Notes under the pieces: model-generated
Seen by the model: only the letters and a program-made list of their open reading frames with translations
What the model was told of the DNA's origin: nothing
The model's database searches: none
In this document: positions 12,304 through 23,199 of the stretch, piece by piece
How the letters are laid out: each line of letters opens with the position of its first letter
How positions within the stretch are numbered: position 1 is the stretch's first letter
Assembly: GCF_023065955.2 (NCBI RefSeq)
Contig: NW_026622841.1
Span: forward strand, 22,503,501 to 22,567,500
DNA: 64,000 nucleotides
Direction of reading: 5' to 3'
DNA from: Ursus arctos
Lineage: Eukaryota > Chordata > Mammalia > Carnivora > Ursidae
Translations under genes and position numbers: made by a program

Positions 12304-12488
12304 GGGAACCTGGGTGGCTCAGTGAATTAAGCATCTGCCTTTGGCTCAGGTCATGATCCCAAGGTCCTGGGATCAAGCCCTGCGTCGGGCTCCCTGTTTA
12401 GTGGGGAGTCTGCTTCTCCCTCTCCCCACTCTTGCTTTCTCTCTCTCTCTCTCTCAAATAAATAAATAAAATTTAAAAAAATAAAAAG
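12304..12488 (+). mobile_element. CAN-SINE, intermediate age
   Basis: Head GAACCTGGGTGGCTCAGTGA, B-box-like GGGATCAAGCCC, CT-rich body, (AAAT)n tail. A perfect 11-bp target duplication AGATACTAAAG lies at 12293-12303 and 12489-12499. Confidence 0.95.
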
Positions 12489-12499
12489 AGATACTAAAG

Positions 12500-12638
12500 A
12501 ATAAGTCACACTACCACTTACATCGCCCCTGTGTCAGCCACTGTAGAAGTATTCCTTTATTTCTCATCCGCACAACCAGGATACCACTGACGAGGATGAT
12601 GACGTTGAAGAGAGCTGTAAACTAACCTATGCTCTACA
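12500..12638 (-). mobile_element. Possible MIR fragment
   Basis: TGTCAGCCACTGTAGAAGTA followed by TTATTTCTCATCCGCACAACC resembles the antisense MIR 3' core. Strongly diverged. Confidence 0.3.
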
Positions 12639-12862
12639 TCAGAGGTTGCAAACTAGGGCCCACTGGCCACCTCCATCTACCACTTGTTTTTTGTAAATCA
12701 AGTCTTCTGGAACACAGCCACGCCCATTCATTACATATTATCTGTGGCTGCTTCCCTGCTACAAAGGCAAAGGTGAATAGTTGCAACAGAAACAGTAGGG
12801 CCTGAAAAATCAGAAATATCTATTACATGGCCATTTTCAGGAACAATTTGTCAAGCCCAGCT
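12639..12862 (+). mobile_element. hAT-type MITE, second copy of the 721-945 family
   Basis: Shares GGAACACAGCCACGCCCATT, the TATCTGTGGCTGCTTCCCTG block and the TTTGTCAAGCCC terminus with the first copy, in the same orientation and at full length. Confidence 0.75.
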
Positions 12863-13053
12863 CTAAAGCCATGGTTTCCCACTACACACTGGAATCCTAC
12901 GGAAAATTTTTAAAAATACTGGTTGGCTGAGTCTATCCCCCCAGAGATTCTATTCAATTGATCTGAGGAATAACCTGAGCATCAGGGTTTTTAAAAGGTG
13001 TCCCCACCCCCATGATTCTAAGGAGCAGCCAGAGTTGAAAAACCATTGCTGTG
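12863..13053 (+). mobile_element. MER5A-type hAT MITE
   Basis: Begins CATGGTTTCCCACTACACAC and ends GTTGAAAAACCATTG, the imperfect terminal inverted repeats of MER5A. The central CATCAGGGTTTTTAAAAGGTG matches the 'aatttgcatttctaacaag' region loosely. It abuts the preceding MITE. Confidence 0.75.
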
Positions 13054-13624
13054 GGTTCCCTGAGGCTGAACCTATTACATCTTCAGAAGGCAACATACCC
13101 ACATCATATCTCAGTTCCCTGTGGAAATGAGTTAAAAGCCACTATTAGTATTTATCTGTTTCCACAAAGAAAGGATATCACAGTGTTCACTTAAAGAGCA
13201 TTTCTTTCTCTTTTGAGCAACAAAAGCCAAGCATTGACTATTCTGTTTCTCAATGGCTCTGATAAAAGGACCCATTCAATAAAATCTTCCTAAAATTCAG
13301 TGTCAAGGGGAAAAAGTGACTCCAGATAAATTTGTAAACTTCCTTTTACGAAACAGCTAGAGCTGTAAACATCAAAGTCCTTCATGTTTTATCTTCACTA
13401 CCAGGAAGTGAATATGGTCTTTAATGGAAGGAGCTAGAATCAGTCCAGGTGTCTGGAACAACTGTGTCTTTCATCCTTTTATTGTTTTACTGTTTTAGTC
13501 TTACTTTCCATTGTTCCATTTGTTTTATCATTGATCAATTACTTGGATCCTTTTTTAAAAGAAGACAAAACATAGTAAATATAAATATAAATACATTTAC
13601 TTCATAAAAATGTGGTGGTTTTAA
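13054..13624. other. Unassigned stretch
   Basis: Nothing recognised. Confidence 0.4.
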
Positions 13625-14115
13625 AATATGTCTGCAAATGTTTTTATACTCTTGCCATGGAGAAGTGGGATCTATGTTCTTTCCCTTGAACCTGAGCCAA
13701 CTTTAATGGCTGGCCTACTACTATGTTAGTGAAGTCATGTGACCTCCAGGGCTCAGTTACAAAAGATGATGCCCTTTCTACTTCCTTTGCTAGAACTACG
13801 TTGGAATTCACAGCCACCATGTAAAGAAGTCCTACCACCCTGAGGCCACCATGCTAATTAGAAACCCAAACTAGCCCATGCAGAGAGACTACACGGAGAG
13901 AGAGATGTGTGGCCAGCCCCCACATATTCTAATTTCCTGCTTTTTCAACTCCAGCCGCATCTGGCAACAACCTCCTGAGATACTCGTGTTAGAAGCACCT
14001 AACCATTCACTTTCCAAATTCCTGACCCACAGAGACCATAAAAGATAATAAAATAACTGCTGTTGTTTTAAGTCTCTATACTTTGTCATGGCATTATTAG
14101 GCTGCAATAGGTAAG
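13625..14115 (+). mobile_element. MLT1-type LTR (ERVL-MaLR)
   Basis: MaLR landmarks in order: TTCCCTTGAACCTGAGCCAA, GTGACCTCCAGGGCTCAG, CTCCAGCCGCATCTGGCAAC, AAATTCCTGACCCACAGAGA and TTGTTTTAAGTCTCTATACT near the 3' end. Near full length (~490 bp), old. Confidence 0.75.
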
Positions 14116-14574
14116 AGTAAGCATCCACATTCACGGTAATATTTGTAACGACCTACTAAAGGAACCTACTCAATTCCCTTTGTCACCTGATCTGTTGTCA
14201 CAAACTATCAGATGGTGAGAAAGCTTATTCACTCAGGAAAGGATCAACCCCAGATACTGAAATCATTAGTGAAAGGTTAATAGAGAACTGGACAGTATCA
14301 TCCATAGATTATTTGCTAATGACAAAAAGGAGTATCTTCCTTTACAAAGGACAGATCTGGCTTCCATCATCTGTAACAGAGTAACCAATGTGGCATCACA
14401 AATGATGGGACAGATGGCCAGACATCTCCATACCTCCTGATGGGACATAATATGAAGTGCACAGCATCATCACCTATGAGGTACTGTCACCAAAATCTTT
14501 AACTTGAATCTAACCTAGCCTTTAAAGTTAACTTGCTTTGTACAGGAATTACAGGGAAGAGAGAAACTACATAA
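14116..14574. other. Unassigned stretch
   Basis: Nothing recognised. Confidence 0.4.
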
Positions 14575-15095
14575 ACAACACTATGAGGGAACCATCAGAC
14601 AAATCTACAATGTGGAATGTTCTACAAAATATCTGACCTAGTTTCTTCATTTAAAAAAAAAGCAGGAGGGACTCTTCTGGATTCAAAGACCTAAAGGACA
14701 TAACAATCCAATGCAGTGTCATCTTTGTTTCTATCCCGGCTCAAAAACATCTGTAAATGATATTGTGAGGACAACTGGGAATATTTCAATTAGGCAGGTT
14801 ATTAGTGATATTAAGAAGATAGTGTCAATTTGGTTATACAAGACTAGCATTTTGGGTATGTAGGAAAACGTCCTCTTTTGGAGATGCATGCTGAACTATA
14901 TAGGGGCAATGTGTTATAATATCCATAAATTATTTTAAAATGGTTCAGTGACCAAAAAAAGAGGTGGATGAAGCAAATATGAAGAAATGTTAATATTTAT
15001 TAAATCTGCATGGTAGATTGATGATGTCTATTCTATTCTTTCAACTTGTCTGTATGCTTGAAATTTTTCACGATAGAAAGTTTTAAAGGTTTCAA
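14575..15095 (+). mobile_element. Old LINE 3' end (L1M or HAL1 type)
   Basis: Reads like an ancient LINE-1 3' UTR: GACATAACAATCCAATGCAG, GGGAATATTTCAATTAGGC, GGAGATGCATGCTGAACTAT, ATGGTTCAGTGACCAAAAAA, and a terminus CTTGAAATTTTTCACGATAG. The subfamily is uncertain. No coding part remains. Confidence 0.6.
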
Positions 15096-15136
15096 ATCTT
15101 GTTAAGAGCAATATTTTTTTAAAGTCCATCCAGCTA

Positions 15137-15340
15137 GGGGCGCCTGGGTGGCACAGCAGTTAAGCGTCTGCCTTCGGCTCAGGGTGTGATCCCGGCATTA
15201 TGGGATCGAGCCCCACATCAGGTTCCTCCGCTATGAGCCTGCTTCTTCCTCTCCCACTCCCCCTGCTTGTGTTCCCTCTCTCGCTGGCTGTCTCTATCTC
15301 TGTCAAATAAATAAAATCTTTAAAAAATAAATAAATAAAA
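15137..15340 (+). mobile_element. CAN-SINE, young bear-type
   Basis: Carries the GGCACAGCAGTTAAGCG head, GCATTATGGGATCGAGCCCC and CTATGAGCCTGCTTC. A perfect 17-bp target duplication TAAAGTCCATCCAGCTA lies at 15120-15136 and 15341-15357. Low divergence and a full duplication indicate a recent insertion. Confidence 0.98.
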
Positions 15341-15357
15341 TAAAGTCCATCCAGCTA

Positions 15358-16003
15358 TTCTAACTTATTTGACTCCTACTACCATTCTAATATATATTCT
15401 CTGGACAGAAGAAACAGCTGAGATCCACTAACCTCAGTATCGCCTGTTCTATAGGCTAATTTGGTTGAAAGGAGTGGACACACCCCTCTCCCTCAAGCTT
15501 GGTGGAGAAAGGTAAGAAAAGTGAGCGAGCTTGCTATCAGGCTCAAATGATCTCATGAGGACTCCAGGGCAGGAACAGAGGAGACCCAGTACTGGAGGAA
15601 AGGGATTAGCTCAAGAGAGCTCAGATAAGAGAGTATTCCAGAAACAGTGTAGCTCCAGGGACAGATCCCACCAGCCCTCTGCCAGAAGCATCATTCTCCT
15701 TCTTTCTCTGGCTGGTTCTCTTTTTCTCCCCAGCCTGCACATTTCTGTTGTCTCTGCCATCACAGCCTCCCCAGCCCTGGCTCTGCTTGCAGGATCTTTC
15801 AGCTGCAGCATCCACATCCAACTGGCAATTATCCTCTGTGTTTCTTAGTTCTGAGTCACCAGAGCAGGAACCAGATTGGCCCTACTCATCACTGTACATG
15901 CTTTGATCAGTCCAATCAGCCACGGCCAGAGAAAATGGATCAAGTGATTTAAAAAAAAAATTTTTTTTAATGACTCCTGAGGCATCAAGGGCTTTTGATG
16001 GGT
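15358..16003. other. Unassigned stretch
   Basis: Nothing recognised. A 10-A/10-T palindromic tract occurs near 15951-15968. Confidence 0.4.
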
Positions 16004-16019
16004 AAAGAGTACGGAGTTG

Positions 16020-16219
16020 ACTGTGGACTCTGGGAAACAAACTGAGGGCTTCAGAGGGGAGGGGGTGGGGGAATGGGATAGGCTGGTGATGGGTATTAAG
16101 GAGGGCACATATTGCATGGTGCACTGGGTGTTATACACAACTAATGAATCATGGAACATTGCATCAAAAACTAGGGATGTACTGTATGGTGACTAACATA
16201 ATAAAAAATTATTATAAAA
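16020..16219 (+). mobile_element. Severely truncated carnivore L1 (3' UTR only)
   Basis: Matches the carnivore L1 3' UTR: GGAGGGGGTGGGGGAATGGG, GATGGGTATTAAGGAGGGCA, GCACTGGGTGTTATACACAA. A 16-bp target duplication with one mismatch (AAAGAGTACGGAGTTG at 16004-16019, AAAGAGTATGGAGTTG at 16220-16235) flanks it. Only ~200 bp were inserted, as in typical 5'-truncated L1 events. Confidence 0.93.
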
Positions 16220-16235
16220 AAAGAGTATGGAGTTG

Positions 16236-16784
16236 TGGACAGGGCAGACAATGATAGCAGCTCTTAAACATCCCCTTCTCTGTCCAACAGAGATTATTCT
16301 GAGCTGCAGGAAGATTCTCACAAGGATCTAAGGAAGATATTCATAGGTTTCCACACCCCTCCACAGGATCACTGTGTCCCATGAGATCCTTGTCTAGCTC
16401 ATTAACATAAAGCAAAGATGTCTCAGAACACAGGCTTTATCTGTCACTTTGCTCTGAATTGAACACATACCTGAAAATAGATGAAGCAAGGAGATCAATC
16501 CTCTGCCTGGGTTTAAATTACCCAAATTAAGGATGGGCTTTCATTGAGATCTAGTATCACCCTTATTTACTGGCTTTCTTTGGCCTCTGAATATGTATTG
16601 AGTGAATGTCTATGGTCACACTTTGCTAAAGGAACACAGGGACATGCACGCAAGAAGAAGGCAGAGCCTTTGTATGTAAGCATGTAACAGTGTCATTGGG
16701 TGAGATGATCTATACACTCCAGAAAACATAAATAACAAAGTAATTTCACAATGTGAGAGCTGTCATAGGTCAATATATGTTAAG
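16236..16784. other. Unassigned stretch
   Basis: Nothing recognised. Confidence 0.4.
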
Positions 16785-17150
16785 TGTAAAGCGAGTGCCA
16801 TGAGTACAAAGTGAGGTCAAGTAAGCTAGAAATTTCAGATAAAAAGCTTTCTGGAAGGGGTTTGGCCTTGTAAGACACACTTCAAGGTGGGAAGAACAAG
16901 AAGTAAGATTTGAGAAATGTGTCAGACAAGTCTGGAAAACAGATAGTAGATAAATGTGATTAGAAAAGAGGATTTTATTGAAGTGGGACATCATTTGGAA
17001 GAGACCAAGTTGCACAAGAAGGACCCTCAATGCCAGGATAACGAGCTCCATCTTATGAGTAAGGACTTGGAGTCAGGAAGGGATAGGATGAGATCAGTGT
17101 TTTAGGAAGTGCTGGTGTCAGGGGTGGGTTGAAAGGCCAGAGATCTTTGC
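16785..17150 (-). mobile_element. L2 fragment, minus strand
   Basis: CCTCAATGCCAGGATAACGA, GGATGAGATCAGTGTTTTAG and the preceding purine-rich block follow the antisense of the L2 3' coding/UTR region ('gacatgatcagatttgcgttttag'). Diverged. Confidence 0.5.
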
Positions 17151-17282
17151 AATTTATAAAGCTTCCTCACATATGAGTCATCTAATTCTCTCCTGGCAAA
17201 TGGTTTCTTAGGAGGCTCTTAGAGACTGGTGCAGGGCAACATTCAGAAGTCTACACAGACTGGAGTTACAGAAATTTTAAAA

Positions 17283-17645
17283 AGTAAATTACTGGCGCCA
17301 GAATGGTCAGACAGATCAATGAAGCAGAATGGAACATCTGGAAACAGACCCAAATATTTATATTTGTGTTTGTATATGAATTTAATATTTTATCAAGTGG
17401 CATTGTAAATCAGTGAAGGAAAGACAACAATTTAATAAGTAGTTTTAAGACAATTGGCTAATGACTTAGGGAAAAAAACTAGATGAGAGTCTTGCCTTAC
17501 AACTTACATCACAAATTTTTTTTTAATGGATAAAGTTGTAGATCTCAAATTCTGGCATATATTTAATCTCCTGGAGAGTTTGGTATAAGGGAGATTCCCA
17601 GACATTCTGACTCACTGGTTGTTAGGTGAAACTGGTTAAAGACAC
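17283..17645 (+). mobile_element. Old L1 ORF2 fragment followed by MER5A-like piece
   Basis: 17283-17533: ATGGTCAGACAGATCAATGA and CATCTGGAAACAGACCCAAA are an old L1 ORF2 segment. 17535-17645: GATCTCAAATTCTGGCATAT and GAGATTCCCAGACATTCTGA are MER5A-like. The MER5A piece probably inserted in the L1. Confidence 0.5.
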
Positions 17646-17769
17646 TTGCTTAAAGTGTCTTAAATATAAAAGAAAACACTATTTTTAAAATCCCTTAAAA
17701 ATAAATTAATACTTACTTAAGATTTAGAAGGCATGCATGACACCAAAAAAAAAAAAATTGACTCCAAAA

Positions 17770-18730
17770 AAATAAACACCTTTATATCATAGTTACATCA
17801 ATAAAGAGACTTCCTCCCTTGAAAAGATGGAATAGATGTACTTTTACTCTTCCTCCCATTGAATACAGCTGAAAGCTCTCAGCGTTATATATAAAACAAG
17901 CATAAGAAGACTGTGAAAGATGGAGAGCAGAAGGCAGACTGGCTAGGGACCTTGGGATCTGAAGTGGGCTCCCTGAGTTTCCGTTTTGCCTCATGTATCC
18001 CAGACAGGGTGGTGGTGGAGAACGCGACAACCCAGAATCACCGATGAGTGCAGACAAAAAAGCCACAACAAAAGCCTGCTCCCTCTAAGCAAAGGACCAG
18101 GAAAGGGACAACCTAGCAAGACAAAAACTTGTAGACAACAACTGCTCTTTTCTTGTCAAACACCATAGAAACAGCTGCAGCCCTTACCTCTGGCAGTAAA
18201 GGCTGAATGGAGGCCTAGACCTCCAGCCCCACCGGATGGATGCTAGGTCCTCTCTCCTTCCCTATTGTATGGTGTCAGAGCAAGCCTAATGGGGAGTCAG
18301 CCTAGCTGTAATGACATAATGGGTTGTCCGTGAACAATGTCATTGAATGACACACAGAAAGCAATAACAAGGCCCCTCTGCCCCTCCCAGGTAGTACATA
18401 ATCAATAGCCTACCAGGAACCCTGAACTCCCACCCCCACCAGCAGTAGCAAGGAGCCTCTCACTCCAGGCGTTAGCACAGGCTGGTGGGGAATCCGAACA
18501 CCTGGGAATAAGGAGGCAGTGCTCCTTTTCCCTGCTGGAGCAGTGTCCAAAACAAAACAAAAACAAAAAACAAAAACAAAAGCAAAAACAAAACACCTGC
18601 TACCACAATAGATTTAAATAAGATTCAGAGTCTCATAACAAAAAATCCAAAATAACCAGGTTTCAATTGAAAACCATTCATCATAACAAGAACTGGGAAG
18701 ATCTCCATTTGAATGAGAAAAGAAAGTGGA
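17770..18730 (+). mobile_element. 5' region of an ancient L1 (promoter/5' UTR side)
   Basis: Non-coding. It ends with CAGGTTTCAATTGAAAACCA and AACAAGAACTGGGAAGATCT, which in old L1 consensus sequences directly precede the ORF1 region. That continuation (GATGCCAACACCGAGATGAT) appears only at 19757, about 1 kb downstream, so later material separates the two halves. The block around 18040-18240 recurs in a diverged form at about 37760-37950. A simple A/C-rich tract lies at 18549-18595. Confidence 0.6.
18549..18595. repeat. (AAAAC)n low-complexity tract
   Basis: Irregular repeats of CAAAA/CAAAAA, about 47 bp, inside the L1 5' region. Confidence 0.9.
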
Positions 18731-19160
18731 GAGATACTATTTTCAGCAAGATGGAAGGAGTTCCCAGCCCTCACCCCACCCCACCCCACCCCACCCCCAA
18801 CAGAAACGCTAATGTAACAACCATCCAAAGACAAAAATACCTTTACGAGCACTCCGGAGTCCAATTGAGAGGTTCCAGCACCCAGCATAGCACAAAATCC
18901 AAGAACACTGCAATGCAAAACATTAAAAAGAAGAGTCCAACTTTACCCACATCATCTCTCCCCCACACCCACACTATTTAGCACCAAAAGAGACCCCTTT
19001 GGCCACGATTTCTCCCATGGCACAAGGAGAGAGCCTCCACTATCTCCCCTCACCCAGAACACTGAGGAAATCAGCACAGCCGCTTGTCTGGGAGCAGCTA
19101 AGCAAAAAGAAGAGGGGAGAAGGCTTACAGCAACCAGTGCACGGGTTTTGACAACCGGTG
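18731..19160 (+). mobile_element. Second L1 5' UTR-like segment
   Basis: Starts near GCAAGATGGAAGGAG, the usual 'gcaagatgg' start of L1 promoters. Then come a C-rich tract, GAGCACTCCGGAGTCCAATT, CAGCACCCAGCATAGCACAA and GAGAGAGCCTCCACTATCTC. It lies inside the older L1 5' region. I infer it is the 5' end of a second L1 that is internally deleted into the endonuclease piece that follows. Confidence 0.5.
18772..18798. repeat. (CCCCA)n short repeat
   Basis: Five near-perfect CCCCA units at the start of the second L1 5' segment. Confidence 0.9.
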
Positions 19161-19420
19161 GCACCCTGCAGAACACGCGTTCTTCTCAAACATGCAAGGG
19201 ACACCTGCCAGGATGGGTCATGTGCTGGATCACAAAACAAGGCTTAACAAATTCGAAGATTATAACCATGACAAGTAGCTTTTCTAACCACATGGGTGGA
19301 AAGAAGAAATCAATAACATAGGGAAAATGTTATATGGAAATTAAACAGCACACTCTTAAAACGAACATAGAGTCAAAGAAAATCTCAAAAGGGGATTTTA
19401 AAAATACCTCAAGAAAAACT
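19161..19420 (+). mobile_element. L1 ORF2 endonuclease-region fragment
   Basis: TTCTTCTCAAACATGCAAGG, GATCACAAAACAAGGCTTAA and GGAAATTAAACAGCACACTC correspond to the C-terminal half of the L1 endonuclease domain. It is frameshifted and short, and directly follows L1 5' UTR-like sequence, so most of the intervening L1 is missing. Confidence 0.75.
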
Positions 19421-19757
19421 AAAATGATCACCGTGGATTACCTGGGGCATCCTACCTCCAACAACAAGTGTCCTTATAAGAGGCAGGAGAGAATGCGTGA
19501 ACAGAGGAACAGATGGCCCTATGAAGGCAGGGATGGAGATTGGAGGGATGTGGCCACAAGCTGAGGAGTGCCTGGAAGCACCAGAAAGTGGAAGAGACAG
19601 GAGAAATTCTCCCCTAGAGACTTCAAAGAGAGCATGGGTCTGCCGACAACTTAATTTCAGATTTCTGACCTCCAGAATGGTGAGGGAATTAATTTCCGTT
19701 GTCTTAAGCCACCAAGTGTTGGTAATTTATTGCAGTAGCCCAAGGAAACTGATTCAG
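19421..19757 (+). mobile_element. MLT1B/C-type LTR, 5'-truncated
   Basis: Follows MLT1 closely: GTGTCCTTATAAGAGGCAGG, GAGATTGGAGGGATGTGGCC, CCAGAAAGTGGAAGAGACAG, CCTAGAGACTTCAAAGAGAG, ending TGTCTTAAGCCACCAAGTGT and AGTAGCCCAAGGAAACTGAT. It sits at the junction where ORF1-region L1 sequence resumes. Confidence 0.85.
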
Positions 19758-20390
19758 ATGCCAACACCGAGATGATACAGCTGACAGAATTATCCGACAA
19801 GGATTCTAAAGCAACCGTCATATAAATGCTTCAATGAGCAACTACCAATATGCTTCACACAAAGGAAAAAAATGAAAGTGCCCACAAAGAAGCAGAATAT
19901 ATAAAGAAGAGCCAAACGGAAATTTCAGAAGTGAAAAATACAATAACCAAAATTTAAAAAAAATACAAAGGATGAGCTTAGCAGCAGAATGGAGATGACA
20001 AAAGAATGAGTGAACTCGAAAATAAAATGATAGAAATCACCCAACAGAGAAAAAAAAATAGATTGAAAAAAGAATGAACAGGGGGTGCCTGGGTGGCTCA
20101 GTCGGTTGAGCATCTGCTTTCAGCTCAGGTTATGATCCTGGGATCCTGGAATCGAGCCCCCGTAGGGCTCCCTGCTCAGCCAAGAGTCTGCTTCTCCCTC
20201 TCCCTCTGCCCCTCCCCCTGCTCATGTGCTCTTGCTCTCTCTCTCAAATGGATAAAATCTTAAAAAAAAAAAAAAAAAAGGAATGAACAGAGAGAGTTCC
20301 AGGGACCTATGGTACTATTATAAAAGATCTAAATTTATGTCACTGGACTGACAGAAAGAATGAATGTGGAACTAAATACCATTAAAAATT
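19758..20390 (+). mobile_element. L1 ORF1-region fragment with nested CAN-SINE
   Basis: GATGCCAACACCGAGATGAT, ATGCTTCAATGAGCAACTAC and GCAGAATGGAGATGACAAAA are the coiled-coil-encoding 5' part of ORF1 of an old L1. Stops and frameshifts abolish the frame. The SINE at 20082-20280 splits it, and the L1 resumes with GAATGAACAGAGAGAGTTCC. Confidence 0.75.
20082..20280 (+). mobile_element. CAN-SINE, intermediate age
   Basis: Head GGGGTGCCTGGGTGGCTCAG with TCGGTTGAGCATC; long CT-rich body; 18-A tail. Target duplication GAATGAACAG at 20072-20081 and 20281-20290. Confidence 0.96.
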
Positions 20391-21286
20391 TAAAAACAAA
20401 TGGGAAAAAATATTTCCTACGTAGTATAGACAAAGAGTCACTATCCCTGTGCAAGGTCTATTTTGCAGTCCCTCTCCACCCACATTCCCTTCCAGGGGAT
20501 CTTTCCTGCCCACAGGCTCTCTTCCTCAGCCAATTCTGATGGGACAGAGATGGTCACCTTGTCCTAGAGTAGCTTATTCATAGGTTACCAGTGGCAGTGA
20601 CAAAAAAGAAGTAGGTGACAATGATCTGCTGAGCCAGTCAGTTTCTCTTTAAACTGGTGGTATAAATCACAGTGAAATATAAGCATCATGTGGAGTTGGG
20701 GCTAAGATGAGCATAATGATTAAATTATAATAAAACTTGCAAACTGACAAGAAATTGTTAACAACATACTGGTAAATATTAAAAAGGGGGTATAAAAAAC
20801 AGAATGTATAGTATAATCCCATTTTGGGGGAAAATACATATATATCAAAAACATGAAGAGTGAAGCAGAGTTAAGTGAAGACATCACCAGAGATGCTCTA
20901 TCCTAGTTTTTGTTTTTTGCTAACTTCTACCTTTTAATATTCTAACAACAAATATGTATAATTTTTAAAGTAAAAATAAGAACTTGAAAAAATTGAATAA
21001 TTCCTGTTTTGTTTTATTTGGTTTTGATTTTCATCACATAAACTATAAATTCTAGTCTGGTGTTACCTGAGAAATTAGCCATATTTTAACTCTTAAACTG
21101 GAGGAATATACTAATCAGAAATACCCTCCCACTCACACTGACCTGATTAGGGTAGAGCACCATTTTTCTTAAGCTATATGTTGTTCATTAAATTATTACT
21201 ACCAGAGAAAATTATAAAATAGTGGACAAATTAAAGGAGAACATGCTTGGAAGAATATTTGCTGGTAAAAAAAAAAAATAAGAAGT
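20391..21286. other. Mostly unassigned; possible old LINE tail
   Basis: At about 20760-21005 the TGGTAAATATT, TAATCCCATTTTGGGGG and T/A-rich terminus resemble a very old LINE 3' end. The rest is unrecognised. Confidence 0.35.
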
Positions 21287-21486
21287 TGGGGAGCCTGGGT
21301 GGCTCAGTCGGTTGAACCTCCAACTCTTGGTTTTGGCTCAGGTCATGATCTCAGGATCTTGAGATCAAGCCCCCCATTGGGCTCCACGCTCAGCAGGGAG
21401 TCTGCTTAGGATTCTCTGTCCTTCTGCCCCTCCCCCCATTCATGCTCTAAATAAGTAAGTAAATAAATAAATAAATCTTTTTTTAA
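21287..21486 (+). mobile_element. CAN-SINE, older type
   Basis: Has the older CCTCCAACTCTTGGTTTTGG and CATGATCTCAGGATCTTGAG variants and an (AAAT)n tail ending in T7. No clear target duplication remains. Confidence 0.93.
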
Positions 21487-22183
21487 TGACGTTTATTTCA
21501 TTTCTTGTCTCCTTGACTATAACCAAATAACAGATTATGAGACTAAACAATAACAGCAAAGTTGAGTCAGGTGCCCACATGCGTGCACACATACACACAC
21601 ACACAACACACTTACATGCAGAGGTCCAAGGGAACTATCCCATGTCACATGGATGGATCCCCAGAATAGGATTCCCCTCAGACAACACGTATGTAGATTA
21701 AATGAAAGCAATTGAATCTGTTAAAAGTCAAGTTGTAGCTTCTACAGGAGTTTTGTGGAGCCTTTCTAGGAATTCTTAAGACTAGAAAATCTCTTGCTTG
21801 GCTAGAACAAAGTTGTCATGGACGCTAAGGTCACCATCATCGTGGAAAGTGCTACACCCAATAATTCATACTCAAACGCCACTTGCCCCTCAGTTGCAGG
21901 TATTGGACCAAATTACCCAGATAAATACATGAGCCTTTCCAGTTGTCTGGAACGTGGCACAAGCTTGGTATTGTAAGAGAGCAAGGAAATGGACACAGGC
22001 TGAGGACATGGCCAGTGTTCAGCATGTAACTGGAGCTTCCTGTATGTTAGATCCCTTAATTCCCCACCTTAACCCTTCAAGTTCTCCACTACTTCCTCTC
22101 TATAAAAGATGACCAAGGCTCAGACTAAAAGAAGCTTGGAGAATAGAATGTAATTTAATTCAGTTGCGTATAAGAAGAGCTCT
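21487..22183. other. Unassigned stretch with a short CA repeat
   Basis: An imperfect (CA)n of about 25 bp lies at 21588-21612. Nothing else is recognised. Confidence 0.4.
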
Positions 22184-22376
22184 AAGAGGGCGCCTAGATG
22201 GCTCAGTCAATCTGCCTTTGGCTCAGGTCATGATCCCAGTGTTCTGGGATGGAGCCCCTTGTCGGGCTCCCTGCTCAGCAGGGAGACTGCTTCTCCCTCT
22301 CCTCTGCACCTCCCTCCACTCGTGCTCTTTCTCTCTCTCTCTCTCTCTCAAATAAATAAAATCTTACAAAAAAAAA
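22184..22376 (+). mobile_element. CAN-SINE with a small deletion in the head
   Basis: GGGCGCCTAGATGGCTCAG runs straight into TCAATCTGCCTTTGG, so the GGTTAAGCG part of the A-box region is missing. Target duplication AAGAGCTCT at 22175-22183 and 22377-22385. Confidence 0.95.
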
Positions 22377-22385
22377 AAGAGCTCT

Positions 22386-22769
22386 CAGAAAAGCAAAGAA
22401 ATTTAAAGAAGTCTTTAATATATGCAGCTTCCAGGCTCCCCTGGGATGGTTTCCTGGATTGATGCTACTCTTCCCCCATCTTAAGCACCAGGTATGGTTC
22501 AGCAATCTCTCTCCACTCTCATTAAAACCTGCTCCCAAGAAAAACTGCTGCATTTGGCTCTTTAAGTTTTAGCAGGAACTTAAACCACCCCTCTCTCTCC
22601 TAGAAGGATCTACATTTTAATCCTTAGTTCCCTTTGGTTCCCAAGCAAAAGAAAGGCAGGAAGGTACCTTGAGGAAAACACCCCTTTCAGTCCTTCTGAG
22701 GTCCTGCCGGTAGAGAACCGCAATGGATGCTGTGGGGTAAATGAGATTTTAGAAAATCCCACTCTCAGG
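22386..22769. other. Unassigned stretch
   Basis: Nothing recognised. Confidence 0.4.
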
Positions 22770-22905
22770 ACAGGCTACGTAATTTTCAGGGCTTGGTACA
22801 AAATAAAAATGCCAAGTTCCTATTCAGAAATTAAGAATTTCAAGACTGCAACAGCAAAGTGTAAAACCAAGTAGAGGTCACAGCCCATAAAGCTGGCCCT
22901 GCCCA
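22770..22905 (+). repeat. Old interspersed repeat, family not named
   Basis: GGGCTTGGTACAAAATAAAA, TTAAGAATTTCAAGACTGCA and ACAGCAAAGTGTAAAACCAA recall a common ancient mammalian repeat. I cannot give its family. Confidence 0.35.
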
Positions 22906-23199
22906 CACTGCACTTTTTACCACCATGGCCTGGACCCCCTGCTTAGGCCCAGAGCTGTGCCATAGGCTCTCCCTTCCTTGGAGCTACAGGCCCACATCCT
23001 CCCCTGCCTTCCTTCCCTCTGCCTTGGCCACCCACCCACTCAAATCTCCATCTTCTCTGGCAATCCTGGCAGCACACAAGAAAGTACCTTCTCTTTCCTG
23101 CTCACAAAGACAAGTGCATAAGCCCTTTTCACGTTAGGGATTTCACTCTTAATTTCCGTGCTGCAACAGACGAGGGGCAACAAAGATAACAGAGGGGAT

